This document shows positions 44,940 to 55,363 of a stretch of DNA of 64,000 nucleotides, piece by piece. The notes beneath the pieces are model-generated. The model made no database searches. It saw only the letters and a list, made by a program, of their open reading frames with translations, and was not told the origin of the DNA. Position numbers and translations under genes: made by a program. The DNA lies in NCBI RefSeq assembly GCF_003144115.1, contig NW_020312024.1:62001-126000 (forward strand), written 5' to 3'. The DNA is from Tilletiopsis washingtonensis (lineage: Eukaryota; Basidiomycota; Exobasidiomycetes; Entylomatales). How positions within the stretch are numbered: position 1 is the stretch's first letter; each line of letters opens with the position of its first letter.

Positions 44940-46037
44940 CTAGCCCATGACGCCGGCGGCCTGCAGCATGCCGTGCAGCACGTTCAGCGGCGGGTCGTTG
45001 AGCAGCGCGAGATCGTCGGAGCCGCCGAGGAACTTGCCGCCGATCCAGATCTGCGGGAACTGCAGACGGGCGGGAACATGTCAGTCGCATGGCCTCGCAT
45101 CTGATGAGACAGGCAGCACGCACCGTCCTGTGCCCGCCACTTAGCTCCATGAGCGCCTCCTTGAACGCTGCCGAGTCGGACCTCACTGCAGCCAGGCCAG
45201 ACGTTAGCGACGGCAGCGCGCTTCCAGACTCTCGACCACGCACGGTCCACCTCGACAGGCTCAAACTTGGCGCCCAGCTTCGTCAGCAGAGCCTTGGCCT
45301 TCTTCGAGTATCTGCAGCGACAACCTCGTGAGCACTCGCCTCCTCAAGCCACGGTATGTTACTCACGGGCAGTACGTCTTGGAGAAGATGACGAGGCCAG
45401 GCTGGTGCGAGATGCCCCAGCGCGTCGGCGAGCGCACGTACTGCACACAGGGATGTCAGCACTGCAGTGTTGATCGGTCGCTCCCATCGCCACGTCGCTC
45501 GCAGCTCGGCGGCACACTCACCTCCTTAGCCTCAGCCTCTCCGCCGCGTCCCTCACGCAGGCTCCTCTCCGCCTCCGCGCCCGACGGGCTGACGACGAGC
45601 TGCCGCGCCGTCTTGTCATCCGGCACGGTCCAGGCCGCATCCTCGATGCGACGAAGGAAGAGCGCCAGCTTCGCTGCCGCATCCGGCTCCGGCGCAGGGC
45701 CCGCCGCGGCACCGGCAAGCTTGAGCGGCGTGCCCGGCAGGACGACGCCGTGCTCCTTCGCCAGCTTGGCCAGCGCCTCGGTCGCCTCGTAGCGGCCCTC
45801 TCCCAGTGCTGCGACAGGCGGCGGAGCGCCATGCGCCGCTGAGGGCAGCGCAGCCAGCGGCGCTGGACGCACACGATCCTGCACGTAGCGCAGCGTGGAG
45901 GAGACGGAGGAGGGCGAGGCGGCGCTGTAGAGGCCCAGCACGACGAGCAGCGGGACGAGCAGCAGCAGCAAGCTGCGACGACGGCGGAAGAGACCGGGCA
46001 CGCGTGGTGCGGCGCCAGACTCGAGATCGGGCTTCAT
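44940..46037 (-). CDS. Membrane-anchored glutaredoxin (Grx6/Grx7-like, secretory pathway)
   Basis: Five exons (46037-45522, 45440-45367, 45311-45244, 45185-45124, 45059-44940) encode 279 residues. A short basic cytosolic tail (PGLFRRRR) precedes a signal-anchor helix at 22-40 (SLLLLLVPLLVVLGLYSAA), so the protein is type II with a luminal catalytic part. A stem of about 130 residues leads to the glutaredoxin fold: FSKTYCPYSKKAKALL with active site Cys196-Pro-Tyr-Ser, and FPQIWIGGKFLGGSDDL with cis-Pro and the GG glutathione-binding turn. Yeast Grx6 and Grx7, monothiol enzymes of the ER/Golgi lumen, share this layout, and Grx7 has the same CPYS. It would control glutathionylation in the secretory pathway. 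The active site is split by the intron at 45312-45366. Its start is 239 bp from the divergent PQ-loop gene. Confidence 0.92.
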
Positions 46038-46276
46038 GCTGTGCTGCACGGTGGGTGGTGATGGCGGGGAGGAGAGAGAGCAACACCAAGCAGGCAGCGC
46101 ACCCTGCATGAGCACCGCCTCGGCGCGCGCGCCGCCCCGCGCCGCGCGTGTCGGCGCTGCTCGGCCGGCCGAAGGCGCTGCGCCGTACACTTGGCAGCGC
46201 CGCGAACGGGCCACACCTTGGCTCTCACCTCCACCATTCACGCCTCTCGCTCAGCTCCACGGGAAGCGCGCAAGCC

Positions 46277-47874
46277 ATGACTCTGCTCAGCACGCTCGCC
46301 GGCCTCGCCATGGGTGCGTCGCCAACTTCGTCATGGCCTGCACTGCCTGCCCTTCTCCTCACGCCGTCTGTGCGCCCGCAGCCGTCGGCGCGCCCCTCGT
46401 GTACGCCGACCAGGCGTGGAGCATCCAGAAGAAGCGCGACTCGTCGGGCTTCAGCAAGGGTGCGTTGCGCCGAGAAGTATGTCTCACAATCTGGCTCGGC
46501 ATCTGATGCATGCACCCCTGCAGACGTATGCGCTGTGCTGCTCATCGCCAACATCGCGCGCTGCTTCTTCTGGCTGGGCGCGCCGTTCGAGCTGCGTGAG
46601 CAGCTTCCGTCTCGCCGGCGTCAGCGAGCAGCAGTGCTCACGCCACTTATTCAGCACTGCTGCTGCAGTCCGTCCTCATGATCGTGGCGCAGCTCTACCT
46701 GCTCTCGCTGCTGCTCAAGTTCCGGCCCGGCTCCTACGCGCACGCCGCCTTCACTGCCTCATCTGCCGACGCGCGTTCCGGCGAGGCACGCACGCCGCTG
46801 TTCGATGCTGCACAGCACGCCGGGCAGCCAAGTGCGCGCACGCCTAGCACGCCTACCATCTCCGTGCGCCCTCCGTCCATGGATGGACCTGCGCCGCCAG
46901 AGCTCTCTGGTCCTGCAGCTGGCGGACGAGGCAGGTATGCGCCGCTGCTGGGCCTCGAACTGCCGCCGGCGCCGACGCTGGGGAATGAGGAGGATGACGA
47001 GGTGGCGGAACAAGCGCAGGGAAACAAGGTGTGGCGACTGATCAAGCGCTGTGCCAAGCTGGGCGAGGGCAAGCGCGCAGATGGCAGCGAGGGCAGTCGG
47101 CCGTTTGGCTTTTGGACATGGCTGACGTTGCCGCCGTGAGTCGGTCGGGTGCTTGCGTCTCGGCGAAAGCTGACGACTGCGCGATAGATATTTTCTCTTC
47201 CTGACGGGCTTTGCTGCGCTTCTCACCGTGCTGCACTTCACGCTGGGCTGGAGCTCGACGTACGTCTCTGCGCTGGGCTACTTTGCCCTCGGGCTCGAGA
47301 GCACGCTGCCTATTCCTCAGGCCATTACGTGAGTTGCAGCGAGGAACGGCTATGCCATGCCATGTGTGCTCATTGGCCCCCGCCACGCACAGCAACCAGC
47401 AGCGTCGCTCCCTGTCGGGCTTCCGCATGAGTGTCCTCATCGGCTGGCTGGCCGGCGACACGTTCAAGACGGTGTACTTTCTAGCGCAGGGCTCTCCGAT
47501 CCAGTTCACCGGTAAGCCCTCTGCACGCCTTTCCATGCACATGCCTCTCACACGCATCGCTGTGTCCGCCAGTCTGCGCACTCTTCCAGCTCTCCATCGA
47601 CGCCGTCATCGTGGCGCAGGCCTACTTCTTCCGCGAGAAGACCGCCGAGGATGACGAGGCCGCGGCGCGGGAACAAGCTGCGGCACTGTCTGCGCGCGAG
47701 GCCGAAGAGGCGCCGATTCGCGATGAGGACCATGCCCCGCCGCCAGCCTCGTCCGCTGCGAAGAAGCAGGGCGGCAAATCGAGGCCGCCGCCGCTGAAGG
47801 ACACGGGACCGCAGAGGGACAGAGATGGAGAGAGGTACGCTACCGTCGAGGCTGACTCGGACGATGAACGGTAG
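46277..47874 (+). CDS. PQ-loop repeat membrane protein (SLC66A2/Any1-like)
   Basis: Seven exons: 46277-46313, 46382-46459, 46524-46595, 46655-47135, 47188-47328, 47393-47511, 47573-47874; 409 residues. Two PQ-loop-type repeats are visible: AVGAPLVYADQAWSIQKKRD near the N-terminus and LESTLPIPQAITNQQRRSLS in the second half. About seven membrane helices are present. A central loop of about 125 residues, Ser/Pro-rich then acidic, and a charged tail (SAKKQ, DRDGERYATVEADSDDER) are cytosolic in the family. The layout and length fit SLC66A2/PQLC1 and yeast Any1, a Golgi/endosome scramblase-like protein linked to lipid flippases. That role is inference. The exon-4 acceptor (after TTATTCAG) was chosen because it gives PLLLQSVLMIVAQL in frame. 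Confidence 0.88.
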
Positions 47875-49120
47875 CGCCGCGAGAGCTGGCCAATCCGAAT
47901 CAGATGCGCACTCGTTCTGCACCTTCACGCCGTGGCGCGTCTGGCTCAGAGGTGACAGATGATGCGCCCGCTCGACGATGGGTCGCCGCCGCCTCTCGCA
48001 ACGTCGGCGTCCGGACCTCGGCGAGTCCGAGCTCGGAGAGAGGGCAGGCGTGCGAAAGTCTACCGCTCAGCTTGACCCTCGTGATCGGCAAGCCAGCTCA
48101 TCTCGTTGTTCCTGCCTCGGCACCTGCCTGCTGCTGTCATCTGCGTTAGCCGTGCAGCGGCATCATTCAGGTTCCACCGCTCGTCCGCCAGGATGGCGAC
48201 ACAGTTCGGATGAAGCGAAGGCGCAGAGGCCGAGGTCGAGCCAAGCGCCGCCGCTCAGCGCTCAGCCCTCATCTCGATGAGCGGCAGCGGCGGGCGCAGG
48301 CTGCATCATGTGCCGCACGCCGGGGAGAGGCGAGGGCGCGGCGGTGCGGGCACGAGAGCGGCGCTGGCCGACGTTCGTCTGCGGAACGAGGTGCATCTTC
48401 TGGCGTGCGGCGCGCATGCGGGCACAGCGGCAGTGTTCGAGTACAAGGGGTGCACGCGGAGAGAGGCGCTGAGGCGGCGGCGGCGGCGGGCGCGTCTGAT
48501 GCGCTGCGTGCGTGCCGCGAGGTGCCTTGGCCCTGCGCGTGCCTGCCGCGCCGCCCGCTGCCCGCCTGCGCTGCCTGGTGCCGTTCGAGCCTTGGCTGGC
48601 GAGCTGCCTGCACCCTCGGCGCGCGTGCTGTTGCTTGCTCGCTGCGTCTGCGTGCCGCTGCGCCGCGCCGCCGCCGCGCGTCGTTGTTCGCTGTTGTCGC
48701 CCTCTCGCCGCCGCCGCCGCCGCCGCTGCTGGCGTGCCCGCGCTTGCGCCCTCGCCGTCCGCCACGCCTGCGCCCCTCTGTCCCACCCTCCCATCTCCCC
48801 CTCTCCCAGATCCACTTCCTGCCTAGGCCTGCGCGTACTGTGTACCGTGCCGCTCTCCCACTCTCTCCACTCGCTCTCCCGCTCGTCTCTCACACCACAC
48901 TCACACCACACTTTGCTCACCCGTCGAGCACCCACACCTGCCTCTCCTTTGCCTGCCACACACGCGCTCCTCTGTGCGCACGCGCTGCCTCGATCCAGCC
49001 CGTCGTCCGCCTCTCCTCGTCTGCAGTCTCGCCCCAGCGGCAGACGCTCTCTGCCTCTCTTCGTGCCTCGCTCCGTCTCGCCGCCTGCCTCCGACCACTG
49101 CCTCCTCTCCCTTGCCAGCC
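47875..49120. other. Intergenic region and long C/T-rich leader
   Basis: About 1.25 kb. The last ~450 bases are strongly C/T-rich (CTCTCCCACTCTCTCCACTC and similar), as in leaders of highly expressed fungal genes. An upstream exon coding a signal peptide for the next gene could hide here, but I could not identify one. Confidence 0.45.
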
Positions 49121-51366
49121 ATGTCTAGCCACGACGAGCAGCCCGTCGAGGCGCGCGCCCCGCTCGGCGACCACCTCGCAAACATCCGCCTCGGCCACGC
49201 CTTTGCCAGCCACAAGGTGGCCAGCCGCGCGCACCACCACGCGCTCAGCATGCAGAAGCGCCAGGCTGGTGAGTGGCACGGATGCACGGGCAGATGGGCG
49301 AGAGGCGAGGCTGCGGTGCACGAGATAGCATGGCGGGAGAGGGTGACGCTTGGCGTGCTGGTCCATCTCGCACTGGAGCACGATCAGAGTTGGCTCTCCT
49401 TCATGACCGTGTAGCACCACCTTGCGGCCCTTGTCTGACCCCTCTGCTGCCAGCGACCGCGGCCGTCGACAAGTGCGCGTCCGGCGGCCTGTACAAGGCG
49501 CCGCTCGCCGGCGCGCGCATCACCGCCATCAACTCGACGACGTTCGAGTGGGACAACTCGTGCCTGCCGGGCGTCGACAAGATCGACATCTACATGTACG
49601 CGCCCTACTCCGAGTCGTCCAACCTGCCCATCCACGCCTTCGTCGGCATCCCCGCCTCGCGCGGCTCGTACGACGTGTCGCTGGAGCCGCGCTGGTGGAA
49701 CTCGACGGAGAACGTCAACCTCTCGCTCAACATCGTCAGCTCGGGCAACGAGCCGTGGGACAGCAAGAACCCCACGGGCCCCATCTGGTCGTCGCAGTAC
49801 ATCAAGCCCGCCGACGGCTCGACGCCCAAGGAGGCGCAGCTCGGCGGCCCGACGTCGCTCAAGAGCGAGCTGATCAGCGTCTTCTACGCCGAGGGCAGCC
49901 TGACCAAGAGCGGTCTCACGGCGGCCATCGTCTGCCCCATCATCCTGCTGCTCTGCGGTCTGGCCGTGTGGATCCGCAAGCTGCACATCAACCGCAACAA
50001 CAAGCACGCCGACTGGGCCGAGCACATGGACAAGCGCATGTCGCGCGTCTCGCTCGACTGGACCAGCGGCGGCGACGGCCGCGCCGGCCCCACGCCCGGC
50101 TCGCGTCCGGCGTCGTTCATGCGTCCGCAGAGCACCTTCACGCGCCCCTCGCTGGCCGGCGGCCGCCCGTCGCTCGGCGGCGCCGACTACCACGGCGACA
50201 ACATGGCCGGCCGTGGTGCCGGCGTGTACGGCGGCATGGAGGAGCCCGAGATGGCCGAGGTCAACCCGGCCGACTTCCGTCGTCCCTCGCCGCTCGGCGG
50301 TGCCGCTCGCGAGAACCGCGACAGCCGCACGCAGAGCCGCATCTCGTTTGCCCAGTCGACGGCGGGCGACCGTGTGTCGAAGATCTCCTACGGTCCCTCG
50401 TCGGAGGGCCACTCTGCGGTGCGCAACGGCGGCCACCGTCCCTCGGGCTCGATTCCTCGCGTCGGCGGCTCGCGCCGCTCCAACTACGACAGCTACTACG
50501 ACCCCGACGCGCCGGAGCTGCCCAAGCTCAGCAACTCCAAGTGGCAGCAGCAGCACGGCCGCAACTCGCCCTACGCCCAGGGTGCGACTGAGGACGCCGT
50601 CGAGGACATCGACGACTCGGCCGACCTGACGGCCATGAGCCCGACGCAGAACCAGGGCCCGCAGCCCATCGGCAACGTCGACGTGCACTCGATGCGCGAG
50701 TCCATCGACGCCCAGCGCGCCCTTGGCTCTGGCTCGCCGACTCGCCCGCGCGTCCTGACGCCCAACGGCGACGATGATGCGGACCGCGACTTCCGCAACT
50801 CGGTGCTCAAGTACCCCGCCCTCTCCATGGTCACCGGTGGTGTCGGCCGCGAGGAGTCGGACGGCACGGACATGTTTGCCGCCTTGAACGCCGGTCGCCC
50901 GATCAGCGGTCTCTCCGACGGCGGCGACTCGGCCTACGCGCCCGAGCAGGGCCGCAGCGCAGAGTACATCGACCATGCCCACTACGCCACCACTGCCGGC
51001 GCGCACGCCATTGCGCCGGAGCACCCCGCTCGTCGTGCCGCCGCCGCCGTCAACTCCAACACTGGCATGGCTCCCGCTCGCAACGTCACCTCGCCGGACG
51101 ACGCGCTGCGCCAGTACGCCGCGCTGCGCGCCGCTCCCTCCACGGGCGGCAACGGCGGCATGCGCACGCTGTACACGCCTGATCCGGCGCCCAGTGCGCC
51201 GGCCCTGGCGGCCGGCTCGCCGCCGCGCCGCGGCTCGAGCATCTACATCGACACGCCAAACGCCGCAGACTTTGCCCACCGCGGCAGCGCCCACACGGCC
51301 GGCTCGAGCATCAACGAGGACGACGTCGTCGGCTACAACGACATGGAGACGTTCAACAAGCACTGA
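49121..51366 (+). CDS. Single-pass membrane glycoprotein with a long low-complexity cytosolic tail
   Basis: Two exons, 49121-49268 and 49454-51366, encode 686 residues. After about 50 His/Ala-rich residues ending MQKRQ comes a domain of about 180 residues with CASGGLYKAPLAG, NSCLPGVDKIDIYMY and several Asn-x-Ser/Thr sites (NST, NLS), so it should face the lumen or outside. A transmembrane helix follows (GLTAAIVCPIILLLCGLAVW, about 219-238). A juxtamembrane motif NNKHADWAEHMDKRMSRVSL is followed by a tail of about 400 residues, rich in Ser, Gly, Asp and Arg. This arrangement is familiar from fungal plasma-membrane or Golgi proteins of unknown role; no family name is certain. Odd point: no N-terminal signal peptide is seen, although the glycosylation sites and KR-Q site imply one. 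Confidence 0.82.
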
Positions 51367-51836
51367 GCGATCGTCGTCGTCGTCACACACACTCGCTCCT
51401 GTGCTTCGCGATTTGCTTCTCCTGCCCACTGCCTCGTGTACTATGCTCTCGTGTCACCCGCTCCCACCCTGCCCCTTTCTGGCTGCCGCGCGCGCTGCCG
51501 GCCTGCCTCGCTCCCCTTACTGACTTCCCCTACGCTCCTTACTTGTCCTCGACTCGGCTCTCGCGCTCAATTCTCGCTCCTGCTTCTCCACTCGCGCCCC
51601 TCTCCTCTCACAGACAAGACTCGCGCCGCCTCGTCACGCCTGGCGCGCTCTCGGTGCGGCATTCCTGCCCCCTCTTCCTCCTCCCACTACCCAGCTCGCG
51701 CCCTCGGACACGCCTATTGCTATCGGGGGCCGGGAAAGAGACCTATCGATTTGCCATGCGCTACTGTGTCCAGAAGCTGAGGGAGCCGTGCTTGTCTGAT
51801 GGCGTGCGGCCGCGCGAGCACCGGCAGTGGCGCCAT
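51367..51836. other. Convergent 3' region
   Basis: About 0.47 kb of C/T-rich sequence between the glycoprotein stop and the PMT4 stop. No coding signal is seen. Confidence 0.5.
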
Positions 51837-54800
51837 CTACTTCGCAAAGTGCAGCGTCCAGGAGCTGAGCACGCGGCGCAGGTTGACCTGCAGAGGGAGC
51901 ATGTGAGCAGCGGTGACAGGGCACGCACACGTGCACTTGCTACGCACCTGATCCGGGTCCAGGCCGGGCTCGCCGTACGTGAGCGGACTGAGGAACCAGA
52001 AGCAGCCGATGAGCGCCGCGACGGTGAGCGCGGCCACTGCGCGTGCCGGCATCGGCAGTTCGTTGTCCGTGCGCGCGCGCAGCTTGTGCGGCCGCAGCAG
52101 CGGGCCGGGGCGCGAGACGGGGTAGTTGATCGTCTCTGAGGCGACAAAGTTGAAGACGGCGCCGGTGAGCAGACAGCTGCAGATGTGCGCGGGCAGGTAG
52201 TGGTGCAGGAAGAGCTGGCGGTTCATGAGGAAGAAGGGAAAGTAGTGAAAGGCCCAGGCGAAGAAGAAGAAGCCGCCGGAGTTGAGCATGCGCGAATGCA
52301 TCGGCGGGTCGATGGGCTCGATGCCGCGGCGCCGCGCGAGCAGGTCGGCGCCCATGATGCCGGCAAAGACGGAGACGCAGAGAATCGACGTCCACCAGCT
52401 GACGAGATTGCCGATCATGTGGATCTGCTTCAGCGTCGCGTCCTCGGTCCAGAACGAGATGCCCTGGAGCAGAAACGGCCAGTTGAGCGGGCCCGTGGCG
52501 TACGGATGGCTCTGCGTGAGCTGCGAGTTCTGCTGCAGCATGGTGATCTGCAGCTCGGCAAACTTGCGCAGAAACGACATGCGCGTCTTTGGCCGCGGCG
52601 GCAGCGGCTCGGTGCGCTCGACGTAGAGCGGCGAGTCTGGGTGTACGAAGAGGTTGTCAGCCGGGCAAAGCTGGCAAGAGGGGGCCCGTCGAGCTTGACA
52701 CTCACCCTCGTCGGGCATCAAGTCATCGACGAACCACAGCGCCGTCTTTTCCATGGCGTTCTTGTTGCCGTTGATCTCCTGCTGGTTGTAGCCCCAGTCG
52801 GGCAGCGGCGTCTCGGTGTGCGTCCACATGCTGACGCGCGTGGGCACGTGGATGAGGCGGAAGAGGACGGCCTTGCTCTTCCATGCCTTGCGCGACGTCG
52901 CACTCACGCCGTCGATGTTGAACTCAAACACCGTGTCGTTGAAGCGGCTCGAGTCGTTGGCCGGGTGCACCGTGAACTCTTCGTTGGTCGCCATCAGCGG
53001 CGAGGCGACGTCGTGTGCGAGCAGGTACGACTGCGAATTGACGTGCAGCAGGCGGATCTGGTTCGTGTGCCGCACGATGCGCTCCTCTTCGGGCGCATCG
53101 TGCGGCAGCTCGCCCTCGGGCCGCACAATCTTCCACACGTTGTTCGTGTCGTTGAACGGGTAGCCCGTCACCTGCTGGCCCTGCGACGAGATGCGTCCGT
53201 CGTCGTACTTGAGCGGATAGCGGTCGAGGTGCGAGTGCAGGTAGGCCTTTGTGCCCTTGTGCTGCAGCGTAATGCTGTCGCCCCAGTGGATCTCTGTGCA
53301 TGCAACGCGCGCAAGTGAGCAGCCTGAGAATCTGAGTATCTGCGAGCACCGCACTCACCTCGAGCCTGCGACAGCATGGCGTTGCCCTCGAGCGTCTGCT
53401 GGAAGTTGGCACTCATAAACGCATCGCCCGTGCCCGACTTTGTCAGGATGGCGAAGTGCACCCAGAACCAGAACATGTAGACGATGGCAGGCACAATGAT
53501 GAGGCCGAGCACGCGCGCAAAGAAGTGCCGGCCGACGTGGTGCTGCGGGGGCAACGTGCGCGCTCAGCTGGCGGGTTTCGCATTGAGAGCGCCGACGGAC
53601 AACACTCACGAGCGTCAGACCGCGCCGGATGTCCAGCAGGTTCCACAGATCAATCGCCACGGCCGAGCCGATGGCCATGAACGTGAGCAGGCCGACCATC
53701 TTGCAGCTCATCGTCAGGGCGAGATTGACGCCCGTCGCCAGCATCCATGCCCACCAGCGCAGCGAGAACTCGCTGTGTGCACAAAGTTTGTCAGTCCACG
53801 CGGATCCGGGACTCGGCGCAGGAGGGGCAGGGAGAGAGAGCTCACTTGTAGCGCTCCTTGTAGAAGCGAATGTAGCAATAGAGACTGTTGATCATGAAGA
53901 GACAGAGCGCGGCATCGAGCAGAATCAGGCGGTCCTGCGCAATGTGTGCGTTGTCTAGGCGAGGCGACGCGCAAAGAGAGGGGGTGAGCAACTGGCCAGC
54001 TGTGCTTTTCTCGGACCAGCTCCAATGCCCTCGATGGGCATCCCTCGACGCCCTGCTTTTCATCCTGCTAGCTCCTCATTTTTGTCGCCGCTACCTCTCC
54101 TCCTCCGCCCTCGGCCCCTTTTCCCCCAACCCCCACCTCACTGCACTCACCGAAAGCCAACAGCGCCGCACTAAGCGCCGCGACAGCCGGCATATGTCCC
54201 GTCTCGCGCATGATCGCATACACGACGGGCACGGCCGCGGTGCCCAGCAGCGCGGGCAGGGCACGCATGCCGACGTACGGCACGCCGTTGGCGACGTAGT
54301 CGTCGGCGATGTTCTCAAAGTCAAAGTCGCCCTTGAAGCCGGCGACGTAGCCGGCAAAGGCGTTGAGCAGCTTGGCGAGCGGCGGGTGCACGTCGAAGTA
54401 GTACTGCCAGGGGCAGAACGTCAATTGCAGCTCCAGCGGCCCGTACAGTGAGGCGAGGTGGGCTGTGCGAAAGCCTCCAGTCGAGCGGCGAGGTGGGGCA
54501 CGCAAAGACTCGCCCACAATGCTGATCACCACTCACCTCGCGCCGCAGATAGTAAGCGGCAAACTTGCCGAAGTGCACCTCATCAAAGACGACCTGCGCC
54601 GGATGCCTGGACAGGATCCACCCTGATCAGCTGGCCGGCTCAGAGCCCATCGCTGCTCCAGAGCTGAGCAACACACGCACGAGATGAGGTAGAAGCGCAG
54701 CCCGGCCGCGGCGAGCGTGACGGCTGCCAGGGGCACGGCGTCGCGGGCGAAGGACATGGCGTGCGTGGTGATGTCGAGTGCCTGCGCTGCGGGATGCTGG

Positions 54801-55003
54801 TCACACGCCAGCCCAAGCGGCGTCAGCTGGGTGGCCGCACTCGAAGGTGCAGCCAGACGGGGCGGTCTACGCACGTCCTTGACAAGCCTCTCGCGCGGCT
54901 GTTCGGCCGCGAGCTGCGCCGCTGCCCGCGCGGCGGCGTCGTCGTCGTCGTCCTTTTGCGCAGCGGCTGGCCGGCGCCGAACAGCGGCGCTGGGCTCGGC
55001 CAT
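51837..55003 (-). CDS. PMT4: Protein O-mannosyltransferase Pmt4
   Basis: Ten exons (55003-54875, 54781-54681, 54606-54537, 54403-54151, 53954-53846, 53772-53610, 53542-53359, 53293-52706, 52636-51948, 51887-51837) encode 778 residues. The enzyme transfers mannose from dolichol-phosphate-mannose to Ser/Thr of proteins in the ER lumen. The catalytic first loop has VVFDEVHFGKFAAYYLRR and YYFDVHPPLAKLLNAFAG. The MIR repeats start EIHWGDSITLQHKGTKAYLH, with YDDGRISSQGQQVTGY. Multiple membrane helices follow, with HYFPFFLMNRQLFLHHYLPA. MYCYIRFYK-like and WFWVHFAILTKSGTGDAFMS segments and length match Pmt4, the homodimeric branch that prefers membrane-bound clients. It is divergent from ARP2 with 275 bp between starts. 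All motifs are intact. Confidence 0.95.
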
Positions 55004-55278
55004 TGCGGTGTGTGTGTGTGGAGTGAGGTGGAGAGAGAAGAACACGGCGCGTCGAGGCGCGTGCCGTCATGGCGGCGCCAGCGCAACCGTGCACTCCAGG
55101 CGGTGCTGCACGTGATGTACGCCCCCCAGCCAGGCACGGCGGCGCCCGTGCACGCTGCGACGGCGGATGCCCGCTTCCCGCGCCGCGCCAACCTCCACGG
55201 CGCGCCGATCTGGGCGCCCTCGACCTCCATCCATCCACCCACACCCGCCCTCTCTCTCACACACACGTCGCGCCCAGC

Positions 55279-55330
55279 ATGGACGAGCGTCCCGTCGTCG
55301 TCGACAATGGCACTGGTGTAAGTGTCGCGC

Positions 55331-55363
<33 letters not shown>

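Noticed and set aside
49384-51429. 681-codon open frame antisense to the membrane glycoprotein gene
   Set aside because: It mirrors the third-position GC bias of the real gene on the plus strand, and its product is Val/Arg/Ala/Gly-rich without a domain.
54782-54874. Coding extension of PMT4 exon 1 through the first intron
   Set aside because: The frame stays open, but a GTGCGT donor and a CAG acceptor bracket it, and skipping it joins the N-terminal tail directly to the first membrane helix as in other Pmt4 proteins.
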